Positions 22,622 to 34,544 of a stretch of 64,000 bases of DNA are shown piece by piece; positions within the stretch are counted from its first letter, which is position 1, and each line of letters starts with the position of its first letter. The position numbers and the translations under genes were made by a program. Location: the NCBI RefSeq assembly GCF_000008205.1, contig NC_007295.1:682001-746000 (forward strand). The letters run 5' to 3'. The DNA is from Mesomycoplasma hyopneumoniae J (GTDB taxonomy: Bacteria; Bacillota_I; Bacilli_A; Mycoplasmatales; Metamycoplasmataceae). The notes under the pieces were generated by a model, which searched no databases, was not told where the DNA came from, and was given only the letters and a program-made list of their open reading frames with translations.

Positions 22622-23167
22622 ATGATAAATTTAATAGAAAATGTAGTTGTAAAAGCAGAGCAAAATAACAAAATCCCAAAAAAACAAATAGATTATTTTA
22701 TTAAAACTGCTACCACATTAGAGAGTTTTCTAAAAGATAAGGAAATAAAAAAATATATTACAACTGACTACTCCACTAGTTTTATGCATTCAAGTAGTCC
22801 AGAAAATTTTTTGCTAAAAAACCAAATGCCCGTTATGGTTGCGTTTGCTAATTTCAATGTTGGACACAATATTATCATATAATATGGTTATGACCCAAAA
22901 ACAGAAAAATATTTAGTAAATTTTGGTTGGGAGAATTATTCTAATTTAGTTATTTCAAAATGAGATATCTGAAGTTTTTGATCACTAGGGTATTGGTGAT
23001 CTTTTAAAATTGATGATGATGATGATGATGACTATAAGAAAAAACATCCCCCAAAGCAAAAATTACTGAGTAATAACGGTCAAATTTTTTCCTATTCAGA
23101 AATATTTGAAAATGATCAGGAAATAAATAGAAACGGAAATATTGTCAGAAATTACGATATTTACTAA
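22622..23167 (+). pseudogene. Remnant of a papain-like/C39-like cysteine peptidase
   Basis: An 86-codon frame ends at TAA (22880-22882), but the same frame continues open for 95 more codons to 23167. The continuation includes conserved-looking sequence, with TGA as Trp. Joined, the C-terminal half reads NVGHNIII(stop)YGYDPKTEKYLVNFGW. This resembles the catalytic-His region of putative cysteine peptidases common in mycoplasmas. The part that would carry the catalytic Cys is not visible, so the gene is both 5'-truncated and interrupted. A run of seven GAT/GAC codons (poly-Asp) lies near 23017-23033. The good ribosome-binding site is better spaced to an out-of-frame ATG at 22618. It is followed by a second broken gene. 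Confidence 0.7.
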
Positions 23168-23202
23168 TTTATTAGGAAATAGGAAAAGCAAAAGGAACTT
23201 TA

Positions 23203-24879
23203 ATGCATAAAAGCAAAACTGGAAAAAAATCAAGATATAAGAATTTTTTTAACTATTCAAAAAATAATTTTAGAAAAAATTGACTTTTAAGTATCTTTTT
23301 TTCTATTTTTTCAATTTTTTCAATTTTACTTTCATTATTTTTATGGCAATTGAACAAAAAATTCGACACACCTATTTATAAATTTCCAGACCAACAAATT
23401 ACAATTGTCAAAAAAAATGGCCATGCTTTTAAAAATTAAGAAATCAAAGAAATTGAAAATTTAAAATCTGTGACTTCAGTTTCAAAAGGCGAATCAATAT
23501 TAGAATTCGGCGGATTTTCTAATTCGGATTCATTTGGTTTTAGCTCTTCGCCTACTTGAATTAAATCAGTTGATATTAATTCTTTTTCTAAAAATAATAT
23601 GAAAAATTATGTTAATTTTCAAGGACGATTTTTAGAAAAAGACAACGAAATAATAGTTTCACAAGATTTTGCAAATTTAAAAGATGTAAAAATTGGTGAC
23701 ACAATTGAATACAAATACAAAATACCTGATGTTTTAGCTAATCAAGACCCAATAATTCATCGCGAAAAATTTAAAATAGTTGGAACTGTTGGATATATTA
23801 ATACTAGTTCAGATTTTTATATTTTAATTTCAAACAATGGTTATAAAAACTTAGTTAAAAATATTTTCAATTTTTCGAAGAAATTTTTAATTCAAGACAA
23901 AACAGGCAAAAATAATGAAACTGACTTTGCTAAATTTTTGATTCAAAATTTATCACTTTATGGAATAAAAAAGGAAATTTCAAAAAACAGTCAATTTCCA
24001 AAAATTACTGAATATAAACAGTTCAATTTTATAAAAAATTTCAGCCTTGATAACAATGTTAAAACTCCCATATCTGGAAAAATTCCTGCAAAAAATAATG
24101 AAATTCTTGTAAATCAAAAATTAATTGATCTTTTTAAGCAAAAATTAAATCTTAATTTAAATATAGGTGATGAGATAAATTTTACATTGCAAAATCCCAA
24201 CTTTTTATTTTTTAAAGACCAGCTCTTTATCTTCAAAATTAGCGGTATTTTTGATTCTGATGAAGCAAGTCAGATTCTATTTAATAAAAACGTAGTTCAA
24301 GTTTTTGATAATGCACTAGATGATAATCTTCCTTTCAAACTAGACATTTTTCATAATTCAGGCGAAAATCCAGTGCAAAATTTACTCTCAAAATTAGAAA
24401 AAAAGGGATATGAAGCGATTAAAAAATTAGAATATGAAGCTCACGTTGGAGTCGCTGAGATTTGGTCAGTAATTCTTGGCGTTCTAATTATGATTATTCT
24501 TCTAATATCATCCTTTTTTGCTTATGGTTTTGGTTTAAAACAACTCAAAATAAATAACCTAATAATTGATGGTTTTTCTGCAAATGAAAATAAAAAAATA
24601 GTAATAAAAAAAATAAATTCATACTGATTTTTTATCTTAAGTCTTGTTTTTCTAACTAGTTTTCTCTTGTTTTTCCTTTCTAGTCAGTTACCATTTTTTA
24701 ATCACTATCTTGAAAATAGACCAAAAAATTACATAATTGGCCGAATTAGTTTAGATCTTTTTTGAATTTCATTAGTTTATCTTATATTTTCAACAATTAT
24801 TTTTGAAGCTACCATTTATTTTAAATACTGGAAAAATTTTGTGAAAATCAAAAATGTAGCATCAACAAAAAGGCTTTAG
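23203..24879 (+). pseudogene. FtsX/MacB-like ABC permease gene with a nonsense codon
   Basis: One frame of 558 codons broken by a single TAA at 23437-23439. The first part has a basic start and a membrane segment (LLSIFFSIFSIFSILLSLFLW). The long extracellular part has two similar halves (FLEKDNEIIVSQDF...IGDTIEYKYK and IPAKNNEILVNQKL...IGDEINFTLQ), typical of MacB/FtsX periplasmic domains. The C-terminus has three more membrane segments around 24460-24840. This is the architecture of a type VII ABC permease. The sequence after the stop is not visibly degraded, which suggests recent inactivation or a translational restart at 23599. It is paired with the peptidase remnant. Confidence 0.72.
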
Positions 24880-24959
24880 AAAAAATTGCCTTAAATTTGT
24901 AAAATCCTTGCTAATTTAATCAAACAATTTACAAAAAGCCTATAAAAACATACACTTTT

Positions 24960-25655
24960 TTACTTTTTGATTGATTCTAATTTTTGTAAAACTGTTGCAA
25001 CATCACCGATTTTTCCAATAATCGTAATTTCATCATTTAACTGAATTATTGTCTCGGCTGCTGGCAAGAAAGTTTCTTTATTTCTTTTAATTAAAACCAC
25101 ATTAACATTAAATTGACGTAAATTCGCATTTCTAATACTTTTGTTTATATAATGAGGCGATTTTACATTAACACTTCCGGCAAAAACTCCATTTGCAATT
25201 TCTTTAAGACTATCGGCATAGTTAAGAAAATTTTTATCCACCGTCAAAAGCGCCATTTTAATTCCAGCTTCTTCTTCAGGGCTAATAATTCAGTCAACGC
25301 CAATCTGTTTTAAAACCCGCGCGTGCCTTTTATTTACTGCCCGGGCCGCTATTTTTAAATTATTAAATAAATTAATTTCGGCCTGTAATTCTAATAAAGT
25401 TGCAATAATTTCAATATTATCTGAAGTGGCTACTATAATCGTGTCAATATCTTCAAGCCCAACCTCATTTCGCATCGCGTTAATATCACTTGCATCCATA
25501 ATAATGGGTTCTATAGTCGCAAATTCACGAATAAATTTAAGATTTTCCGCTTTCTTATCAATCACAATCACATTATGACCTGATTCAGCAAGCTGGGAAA
25601 TTGCCGCTCTCCCTAGTCGCCCTGCTCCAATTATACAGATATTTGCTCGTTTCAT
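24960..25655 (-). CDS. ktrA: Potassium uptake regulatory subunit KtrA/TrkA
   Basis: Cytosolic nucleotide-gated RCK protein that controls the KtrB channel. It has 231 residues. The N-terminal Rossmann fold shows GAGRLGRAAISQL and an acidic strand end (VIVIDKK). A C-terminal TrkA-C domain follows after residue 150 (LRQFNVNVVLIKRN...LNDEITIIGK). One Trp is TGA (GVDWIISPEEE). I prefer the ATG at 25653-25655, giving MKRANICIIGAG, over an upstream TTG that would add 16 non-conserved residues. It is divergent from ktrB. Confidence 0.9.
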
Positions 25656-25952
25656 TTGACTAAATTGTAGACCAAAATTGAAAAAATTTTTAAAATTATC
25701 CAAAAAAAATAAATTTAAAATTTTATAAATAAAATTTTTTATCTAACTAAATCAAAAAAACACTTTTTTTTATAGCATTTTTTGATTGATATAAAAAAAT
25801 TATTTTTCTTTTAGATTTTTGCTTTTGATTTTTATAAAAACTAGTATAATTATATCACTAACTTTGAAAAATGGGCTTATTTTAGATTTTTTAGCTTACT
25901 GATATATAAAAAACACTAGAAAACAAGGAATAATTTATCAAAACGGGGAAAA

Positions 25953-27437
25953 ATGAATTTGAAAATTAATTTCAAAAGTTTTCTAAAATCACTTTTTCGG
26001 CTAAAAAAAATTCATATAATTTTTGCTGTTTATACCATAGTTATTTTTCTTGGTGCTGGCTTTTTAGTTACGCCTTTTGCACATACAAACGCCGTTGACA
26101 AAATTAGTTTTCTCAGCGCACTTTTTACTTCAGTTTCTGCCTTTAGCGATACCGGACTTAGTTTGGTTGATACCGGAACAAGTTTTAATGTTTTTGGCCA
26201 GACTATAATTGCAATTCTGATCTCCCTTGGCGGAATTGGAATTTTTGCGGTAAAATTCTATATTTTTAACTTGATTTTTGGAAAAAAAATTAGTATTTTA
26301 TCTCGTGAAATTCTCAAAATTGAAAGAGGATCAAGTAGGTTAAATGATCTAAAAGGTGTAATTAAAATCTCAATTAACCTCTTTTTAATTCTAGTTTTAA
26401 TTTCAAGTTTGGCGCTAATGCTTCATTTTTATTATTATGAAATTAGCCCAAAAAAATTCTCTTTCCAACAAAGTCCATATAAAAATTTAGTTTTATCACT
26501 AAGATTTGCAATTTTTCATAGTATTTCTGCAATCAATAATGCTGGTTTTGATATAATTGGCGCCTATAGTTTCGAGCCTTATTATTATTCTTATTTTTTG
26601 CAGATTATTATTATAATTTTAACAATCATTGGCGGGATTGGTTATCCCGTAATTTTTGATTTTTATAGTTATTTTCGGATAAAACTATCAAAACAGAAAG
26701 TGAAAAACTTTCGCTTTTCACTTTTCTCAAAAATTTCACTTTTAAGTTATTTTGTAATTTCGTTTTTTGGTTTTATTTTATTTATTGCTTTTGAGGCGAG
26801 TTCAAAATCCAATCTTACTTTTTGAAATCAGGTCGAAAATGGTAACTGATTTGATAAGTCCTTTGCACTTTTATTTCATAATTTTATGTCGCGTTCGACT
26901 GGTTTTTTAACTTTTGATCTAAAACAACTTTCACAAGCAAGCACGTTTTTAACAAGTTTATTAATGTTTATCGGCTCTGCGCCGGCTTCAACAGGTGGCG
27001 GAATTCGTGTTACAACTTTTTGGATTTTTATCCTTGTAATTATTTCAAGAATTCGTGGATCCCAAGATGTTAATGCTTTTAGAAGAAAAATTACTACAGA
27101 TAAAGTTGTTTCAGCCTCAATTGTTTTCTTTATTTCACTTGTTTTAGTAATTTTTCTTGTTTTTGTTGCTAGTTTTTCCCTTGATGATTCAATTAATAGA
27201 GGCAAAACTATTCCATACCAAATTCATCATTTAATTTTTGAAGTTACTTCTGCTTTTGGAACCTCAGGACTATCAACTGGACTAATTCGCGACTTGTCAA
27301 CTGTTTCTCAGGTCGGATTTATGATTATAATGCTGATTGGACAGCTCGGAATTACTTCATTTATTTATGTTTGACAAGGCGATAATATCGGAAAACAGAA
27401 TAAAACTTATATTACAGAAGATATTTTAATTGGGTAA
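25953..27437 (+). CDS. ktrB: Potassium uptake channel subunit KtrB/TrkH
   Basis: Membrane K+ translocation subunit, 494 residues, with four M1-P-M2 repeats. All four filter-like loops can be read: SAFSDTGLSL, SINNAGFDIIG, SRSTGFLTF and SAFGTSGLSTG. PASTGGGIRVTTFW is the characteristic Trk/Ktr block. TGA (Trp) occurs at 26823-26825 and in later codons, so the gene is continuous. A TATAAT box lies at 25845-25850, 103 bases upstream in the divergent 297-bp gap shared with ktrA. It was originally followed by the hairpin at 27610-27650. Confidence 0.93.
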
Positions 27438-27569
27438 TTTATATACTTAAAATTTAAAAAACACTATAAATTACAGTAAGTTAGTATACTGATTTAACCT
27501 AAACATTGATTTTTATATATTTTTGGCTTTCTTATTCCGGTAATTTCAATTTATAATTTAATACAATAT

Positions 27570-27650
27570 AAAAAAATATGGCCGTTCTAATCTAAATTTC
27601 AGTTTTCAAAGAAATTTTTAAAAAAAACCTAGGTTTTTTTAAAAATTTCT
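27570..27650. repeat. Left 81-bp target duplication of IS copy 2
   Basis: Matches 29561-29641 base for base over 81 positions as far as I can read, and directly abuts the IS inverted repeat. It includes the whole bidirectional hairpin. Confidence 0.92.
27610..27650. terminator. Hairpin terminator after ktrB, left copy in the IS2 repeat
   Basis: Near-perfect palindrome: AGAAATTTTTAAAAAAA arms around CCTAGG, with one bulged A. It can act on both strands and would separate ktrB from the convergent giant gene at 29672. IS copy 2 inserted directly at its edge and duplicated it; the second copy is at 29601-29641. Confidence 0.7.
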
Positions 27651-29560
27651 CCCGAGTTTCCCAGTTTGATGAGATAATTTTAAAAAAGTGTCCGGTTTCC
27701 CGTGCTTTTTTAAGTTTTTTGCCAAAAGTTAATTACCTATTTTTTTACTGATTTATTAAGATATCAAAGTAGAAATCATACCTATTTCAAATATTGGGAT
27801 TGCTAGGAACACCATCGCGATTTTTAAATATCATTTGTTGATCTAAAGTGTTAAATTCAACCCTTTGTCTTAATTTTTGCAACATCGTTACTAAACCAAC
27901 TTCAGTTAATTGACTGTTTGCAAATAACTTGTTATCACTAATATGTTTGTTGATTTTAAAAATTATAGTTTTTAAAATAACTAATGAGATAAAGCACAAA
28001 AATGTATGAGCTAGGATATGCTCATCTATTCTTAAAAATACAGGACGAATATTCAATAAACCTTTTAGACTTCTAAAATTAGCTTCAATATTTCACTGTT
28101 TTTGGTATTTTTCAACTATGTCTAAGACATTTAAATTTAGTATATTTGTTTCATAGACATAGTAACCATCAAATTGTTTGTCCTTGTCAATTTTACTTTG
28201 ATCTAATTCAAATTTCATATTTGAAATTTCCCTAAAATATTTAGGTTTTTTACCAAACAATTTGTTTACTTCAATAAAACCATCTTTATTTTGTTTTTTA
28301 ATAAAACTTTGGATTTGCTCTTCGCGAGCCTTGCTGTCTTTTATTGCTCTTTTTTTACTGTAAGTAATAACTCTTCTTCTAATATTTTCAGTGTATCTTT
28401 TATTTTTATAAGATGAATAAAATTCTTCTTTTTTATACTTAAAATCTGCATTTACATCAACATAATCGCTAGGATCTAATAAATAATCTTTAAATTTTTG
28501 ACTGCCTATCTTTGCACGATAAGAAATAATGAAATTATATTCTTTTGATTCAAGAAATCGAATATTTGCAGCAGTGGACATGCCACGGTCAGCAATTATT
28601 GTCATATTTTTGATATTATATTTGGATTCAATATCTAATACAAAAGGGATTAGCGTACTAGAATCGGCTGTATTTCCTTTAAAAACTTTAATATGAAAAG
28701 GAATGCCATTTTTATCGCATGCTAAAGCAATGACAATTTGATCTTCTTTGAATTTAGCATCTTTAGAATAGCCAGGAATTCTTAATCCATTTCTTTCAAA
28801 TGTCTCAAAATAGACTGTTGATGAATCAAAATAAAATTCATTGTCCCTTTTTCCAAGCTCGCTTATAACCATTTTGTTAAGACTATCTAAAAGTTGATTT
28901 TGTGATTCATAGACAAGATCTAAGAGTCTATAAAAGCTATTTTTGGAAGTATTTATTTGATTTGAGTAATCATCCTTTTTATCAAAAGCATTAATAATGC
29001 TACCAGGATCAGTAATTCGCTTTGAAATTAAGTAGTTAAAAATTTGTTTCATATTTTTATGCCTACTTTTAGGAAGTGATTCAAAAATATTGTGCTTTTC
29101 AATAAGTTTTTCAATTAATTCCCCACCAATAAAAACCGAACCTTCGATTATGGCAGAATTTTTAAGAGAATCAAGTAAAGTTGTCTTGATTTTATCTTTG
29201 TCATCTAAATTTGAAAATAATTTCAATTTTTCTTTGATAATTTGAATAGCATTTGGATTAATTTTTTCCAAAGTTTGCACATTTCCTATACTAAATCAAC
29301 GTTTTGGAGCTTTCCCATAACCTTGTGTTCAGCCAACATATTTATATATTTTATCTTTTGAAGATCCTCAAACATTAAACAAAATCAAATTATGCTTTTT
29401 CATAATTTATAATTATACCATAAAATTACTTTAAAATTGTAATTAATTGTAATTAATAAAAATTAAGGTTTTACGGGTAAAAAACACCGATTTACGGCGA
29501 TTTCTGCATATTCATATTCACTAAAAAGTGAATTTTCGCCATCAAACTGGGAAACTCAGG
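27651..29560 (-). mobile_element. IS1634-type insertion sequence, copy 2 (1910 bp)
   Basis: Same length, ends and orientation as copy 1, with only scattered single-base differences. The inverted repeats are CCCGAGTTTCCCAG at the left and the complement of CCTGAGTTTCCCAG at the right. It is flanked by 81-bp direct repeats. It lies in the intergenic space between convergent genes and disrupts none. Confidence 0.92.
27745..29403 (-). CDS. IS1634-family DDE transposase, copy 2
   Basis: 552 residues, nearly identical to copy 1. Visible changes include I39L and V43A (in the numbering of the MQTL segment) and an N-to-D change in QKFKDYLLD. The DDE residues (in YFDSSTVY, IADRGMST and NIEANFRSLK) and all Trp-coding TGAs are kept. 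No disruption is seen. Confidence 0.92.
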
Positions 29561-29641
29561 AAAAAAATATGGCCGTTCTAATCTAAATTTCAGTTTTCAA
29601 AGAAATTTTTAAAAAAAACCTAGGTTTTTTTAAAAATTTCT
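29561..29641. repeat. Right 81-bp target duplication of IS copy 2
   Basis: Second copy of 27570-27650. It starts immediately after the IS end (...AACTCAGG) and contains the hairpin at 29601-29641. That hairpin now terminates the giant minus-strand gene before the transposon. Confidence 0.92.
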
Positions 29642-29671
29642 AGATTGTTTATTGCTTAATGATTATCAGCT

Positions 29672-32600
29672 TTAATTAAAATCCTTATTTTTATTAGCAA
29701 TTCCTACAAAATGAATTCGTGCAATCGAAATATATTTGTTCCCCATCTTGTTATTAAAGTAAATTATTATCTTTTTTAATCGTTTTTTAACATTTACTGT
29801 AACTGAAAGTTGGCCCCCGACTCCGATAATTTTTTCCGGTTTTGCAATATTTTCCTTTGGTAATTGATGAATTTTTCCTTCCATATCCTCATATGAAACA
29901 CTAATATAATCGTGTCATCAATTGTTTTTATGAACCGGCGTATAGTCACCATTATCAAAAAAGCGTAGGCGAAACGTTTCAACATAATAACCATGCGGAT
30001 ATTGTCTAACATTTTGCGGAATCATTTTAAATTCACTAGCTTTATCACTCCAGTTATTATCTAAATATCAGTAAGTATTTCCTTCGTCAAAAACGTTTTC
30101 TGGACGATATTTATACCCAAAATAAGTTGAATATTTTGTATCACCAAAACCCCAAATTTGTCTTGGATTTTTCAAAATGTTATAATTTACATAGTTAAAA
30201 TGCTCTTTTTTTAGAAAACCTGTGAAAGTATTTCCCAAATAATTAAGCTCATATCTAGGTTCTAAATAAGTCGTTAATTTTTCATCCTTTACGATTTTTA
30301 GGTCACTAAAAAGTGTTGAATTTGTTTTTGTTAGTGCTAATTGAATTTCGCTTTCGGAAATTTCCTGCGGAAATTTTCACAAATTTTGTTTTGCAAATTC
30401 AGCTCATTTTTTGTCCATTTCAGTTCTAATATCATCAAAACTTGTTAATTTTATTGTTGTAGCTGAATTTTTGATCTCCAAAATTTCCTTTTTTGGATTT
30501 TGTTTTCAAGTAAATGATTTTATTATATAATTTCCAGTCTTAATTTTTTCAATTTCAGATTTTAGAAAATTAAAACTGAATTTAAAGTGAAAATTCGATT
30601 TTTTATGAGCAGAATTTGTTGCTGAATTACTTAGTTTTTCAATTTGTGCTTTGTAAAATTTAAGAAAATAATCCTGTTTTTCTTGGTTTTTTAGTTCCAA
30701 ATTAAAAAATAAATTACTCTGACTTAAATCAAAATTTGAATAAACTTCCAAATTAAGAAGTTTATTTTTTTCATCTAATTTTAGGCCATTCACCAAATTA
30801 AGTTCGCTTTGAAAACTGAATTTTTCTGAATTTTCTTTATTATAGTAATTAATTTTTTGTTCATTTCCAAATTCAATAGTTTCAATTTGGTACTTTTCGT
30901 TTATAGTTAAATCTTGAAATTTTAGCTTTAGGTATTGCAAATTAGTCTTGTTTTTATTGGATATTTGATTATTTTGACTAGAGTTTTCAACAGTTGCTTC
31001 GACTTCAAAAGTCTCATTTTTACTATTTTTATAAATAATTTTTGCCTTGTCGTTTTCCTTAATTTTTCCCAGATTGTCATTAAAAGGAATTATTGCATCA
31101 ATTGAATTTGGATGCTGGCTTGAAAAAACAGGAATTGAATCCTTGAAAATTTCATTTACAATAATTTTACTACTTTGCGACTTATCGACCGTAATTCTTG
31201 TATTATCAGAATTTTTTACCGCCACTAATTCATAAAAAGTATTAGTCTTTTCAAGATTTATTATTGTTTTGTTATCGTTTTTCCCATTCTTTTCAAAAAA
31301 TTCTGACTCTAATTCTTTGTTTGTGGAGTTCCCTATTTCACGGAAAACTAATTTTGCTTGTTTGGCACTAAATTTATTTCCCTCAGTAAATTGAATTTTT
31401 AGAGTTCGTTTTTTATCAAAAGGTGATGAGCTTTCATCAGAAATCGTCAATCCGACTGTGTTTTTAATAGTTATAAACTCAAATTTTTCTGCATTTTGAC
31501 CATTTGCATCATAAAAAGCGCCTTGTTGATTGTTTAAATTATAATTTTTTCAAGCTTTTTCTGGTTTATTATTGAAAAATAACTGTTGAATTTTGTATTT
31601 TGTTTCACTTTTAAGTCCTATAAAATTAAAATTTAGCACCCATTTTTCATTAGTTTTTTTAATTCTACCTTGAAATTTGCCTGTTTTTTCACCTTTTTCT
31701 GTTGTTAAAACCGCGCTGATTATTTGATTTTCACCAAAAACATTATCTAAACTTTTTAATTCGACACTAAAATTTGCCGAATTAATTGTTAAATCAGTAA
31801 ATTTTGCACTATCTTTGACAACTTCAATTCCTTTTGGTTCAATTTTAATCTCGAATTTATTAACTGCAACTCATTTTTCGTCTGTTTCAATTTTTTCAAA
31901 AGTAAAAATTCTATTAGAATCAATTTTTTCGAAAACAAATTCAGCATCTTCGCCTTGAATTTTGTTTGAAATAGATCGGAAAATTTCATTATTACTTTTT
32001 AGGACTAAAACTAATTTTTTACCATTATTATTAAGTATTTTTGCACTAACAACTAATTTATCTGTAGAAAATTCCTTAAACTTGAGTTCCTTTAATGTTA
32101 AAATCGCGGTATCAAAGACAAAATTATTGCTAAAATCAATTGGAACTACCTTGTTATTTTGGCGAAAATTAACTTTATTAATTAAATATTTTTTGTTATT
32201 TTCAAGATTTATGTTGTCAAAAACTAGTTTTGAGTTAAAATTTTTAAAATTAGTTGCCACTGTCTTATTAGTTTTGGCATCTTTTTCGTTAAAATTCACA
32301 TTAACTTGAATGCGATCGAGATTAATTTGATCAGAAGTTAGGTCCATTTTTAATGAATCAAAATTTGTTTGCTCAATTTGTTTAAGTTCAATTTTATTTT
32401 CTAGTGAAAAAAGATTTGTTTTTGCAATGTTTTTGTGAAATTCTGATCCATTTTCTTTTTCAAGCCATAATTTTTTTTGAATTTTAAAAGGTTCTAACTT
32501 TTTAATCTCAATTTGTTTATTAGGTAAAACATTAAAATGAAATTTTAGAAAAAGTTTGTCAGCTTCTTCTAAAATTTCACCGATAGATTCAATATTTTTT

Positions 32601-33793
32601 TCGCCTTCACTTGCAAAAATTTTAACTATATCACCTTGTTTTAATGTTTTATTTTCATCTTCTAATTCCAAATTTGCCCAAATTTGGTCAATAAAATCAC
32701 TTTTTAGTTGTTTGATTTCTTTTAATTTTATTGGTTCAAAATATTTTACAAATGAAAAATCTTCAATATTGTTTTGAATCTTAATATCGTTTAGTTTATT
32801 TTTTGAATCATAATAATGAATATTTGACAAATAATATTTTTTATTCGTTAAAATTTTGTCAAAAGAAAAGTGGTATAATTTCTTATCAAAATCAAAATAT
32901 CCATATTTTGAGGTTAATTTAGTTTGTCCATCTTCTGAATTTATCGTCAAAACCAAATTTGAAGATGTTAATTCAGGATCAATAAAATTAAAATAAACAT
33001 CAACAGCGTCTTCATTTTGCGCTACTTTTTGAATTATTGAAAATTTTTTCTCCTGAATTGTTTCATTTTTTGAAGATTCTGTATTTTTTGGTAGTAAAAT
33101 TTTTGCCTGTTCTGAATTTTTAGCAAGGTTTTTGAGTGGTTTTTTAACATCAAATTCAACAAAAAGATCGTTTAAATTGATTGGTTGATTCATTTTTGTT
33201 TTCTCATCAAAAAAATAAATGCCGCGAAGAGCCAATTTTTGATCTAAATTTAGTAGACTAGAGGTTAGTTTTGAACTTGCACCGGTTGAATCAACATTGA
33301 CATTTTTTTCAATTTTATATCCTTCCTCATTTTTTAAAATTAAAAAAACATCTCGATTTGCGGTAAGATTTTTGTTAAATTGTAATTTTTCAGTTACGGT
33401 ATTTCAAAAAACAGGTTTAAAAATTGGCGCATTTTCATAGGTAGCTTTAAAAATTTGGTATCCTTGAATTTCGATTGAAGTTAATTTGAAGGAATCATCA
33501 AGATTTAAAGGGTGATTTATTGTTAAATTACCGAGTTTGTCAACTTCAAAAGAAACAAACTCGGAATCAAAATTTTTATTTTGGAATTTAGACCTTACAA
33601 TTTTACCTGCAAATTCTTTACTCAAGACAAAATTTACTAAAATATCACCATTTTTATTATATTTATATTCATAATTATAAATTCTTTCATAATTTAAACT
33701 TCTTGTACTCAAAATTATAATGCCCGAAAAAGATGAAACCACAATCCCAGCGATTCCAAAGATTAAAAACAAGTTTTTTTTGACAATTTTCAT
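29672..33793 (-). CDS. Giant secreted surface protein with repeated beta-sandwich-like modules
   Basis: 1373 residues once TGA is read as Trp. An N-terminal signal anchor (KKNLFLIFGIAGIVVSSFSGIIIL) is followed by a long Lys/Asn/Glu-rich ectodomain. A module of about 120-150 residues recurs, each marked by a K-Y-x-I-x-x-(I/V/L)-x-F core: KKYYLSNIHYYDS, KKYLINKVNFRQN, TKYKIQQLFFNNK and EKYQIETIEFGNE. This resembles the Ig-like DUF1410-type repeats of mycoplasma and ureaplasma surface proteins. The last 200 residues are rich in Trp/Tyr (NTYWYLDNNW, NNWWHDYISV) and end in strands that recall a galactose-binding (discoidin-like) sandwich. I chose the ATG at 33791-33793; a GTG four codons earlier is possible. 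The likely role is adhesion or host binding (inference). Confidence 0.82.
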
Positions 33794-33863
33794 TATTTTT
33801 CTCACTTTTTTTCTTTTTTTCCATCACAGAAATTTAATTTTTGTTTTTTTTAAAATAAAAAGA

Positions 33864-33905
33864 AAATGATCTATTTTGTAGATTTAAAATCAAAATAGAT
33901 CATTT
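33864..33905. terminator. Long perfect hairpin upstream of the giant surface gene
   Basis: 15-bp perfect inverted repeat (AAATGATCTATTTTG and its complement) with a 12-base loop. It lies about 70 bases upstream of the giant gene's ATG and about 210 bases after the mtlF stop. It could be a second terminator for the mtl operon, an operator or an mRNA leader structure. The lack of a clear U-run makes the role uncertain. The rest of 33794-34088 is featureless AT-rich DNA. Confidence 0.55.
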
Positions 33906-34088
33906 AAAATTTTATTGGATAAGCTCAGGAAATTCAATTTTAAAAACTAGATAATTTTATCACAAAAAAATATAAAAGTAATAAAAAAATTTCAAAATAC
34001 CTTATTTTTAAACATTTTAACTCTAAATTTAAGAAACTAAAATAAAATTTTAACACATTGAATTTTGCTTAAAGAAGCTAGTTAAAAC

Positions 34089-34115
34089 AAAAAAGCATTA
34101 AAAATATGCTTTTTT
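34089..34115 (-). terminator. Rho-independent terminator of the mannitol operon
   Basis: AAAAAAGCAT and ATGCTTTTTT form a 10-bp stem with a 7-base loop directly after the mtlF stop codon (34116-34118), with T-rich sequence on the transcript side. It is the best-formed terminator near this operon. Confidence 0.75.
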
Positions 34116-34544
34116 TTAATTATTTATAATTCAATCTAAAATTTTTTGCTTTGATAAATCAGAATCATTCAGAATTTCTTCAACTTTTTCTACATCAATA
34201 AAGGCAAGGCCGATTTTTTGAATATAATCAATTTGTTCAGAATCTTTAACCGCAAGCCCAATAACAAATTTAACAGGTTGGCCGTCTCAATTAAGTGTGT
34301 TTTTGAGGTGGACAATTTCGATGCAATTTCTAAAAATTAGATTATTTCCTTCAAAATTTCCGTGCGGTAAGGCTAAAAAATTTCCTAAAGCTACTGAAGA
34401 TTCCAGGTCTCGTTTTTCCATTGACTGCAAATATTCAAATTCACAACAGTTTTTTTGTTGGAAAATTCTAATTAATTTTTCAAAAGCTTGCTTTTTTGAG
34501 GTAATAATTTGATTTAAATGAATATTTTCGAGTTTTAAATTCAT
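34116..34544 (-). CDS. mtlF: Mannitol-type PTS enzyme IIA
   Basis: 142-residue phosphocarrier that passes phosphate from HPr to the IIB domain of MtlA. The active-site His lies in ALGNFLALPHGNFEG, the MtlF/FruA IIA motif. Two Trp residues are TGA (NTLNWDGQPV and ILDWIINN). It overlaps the end of mtlD by 10 bp and is the last gene of mtlA-mtlD-mtlF, directly before a terminator. Confidence 0.93.
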
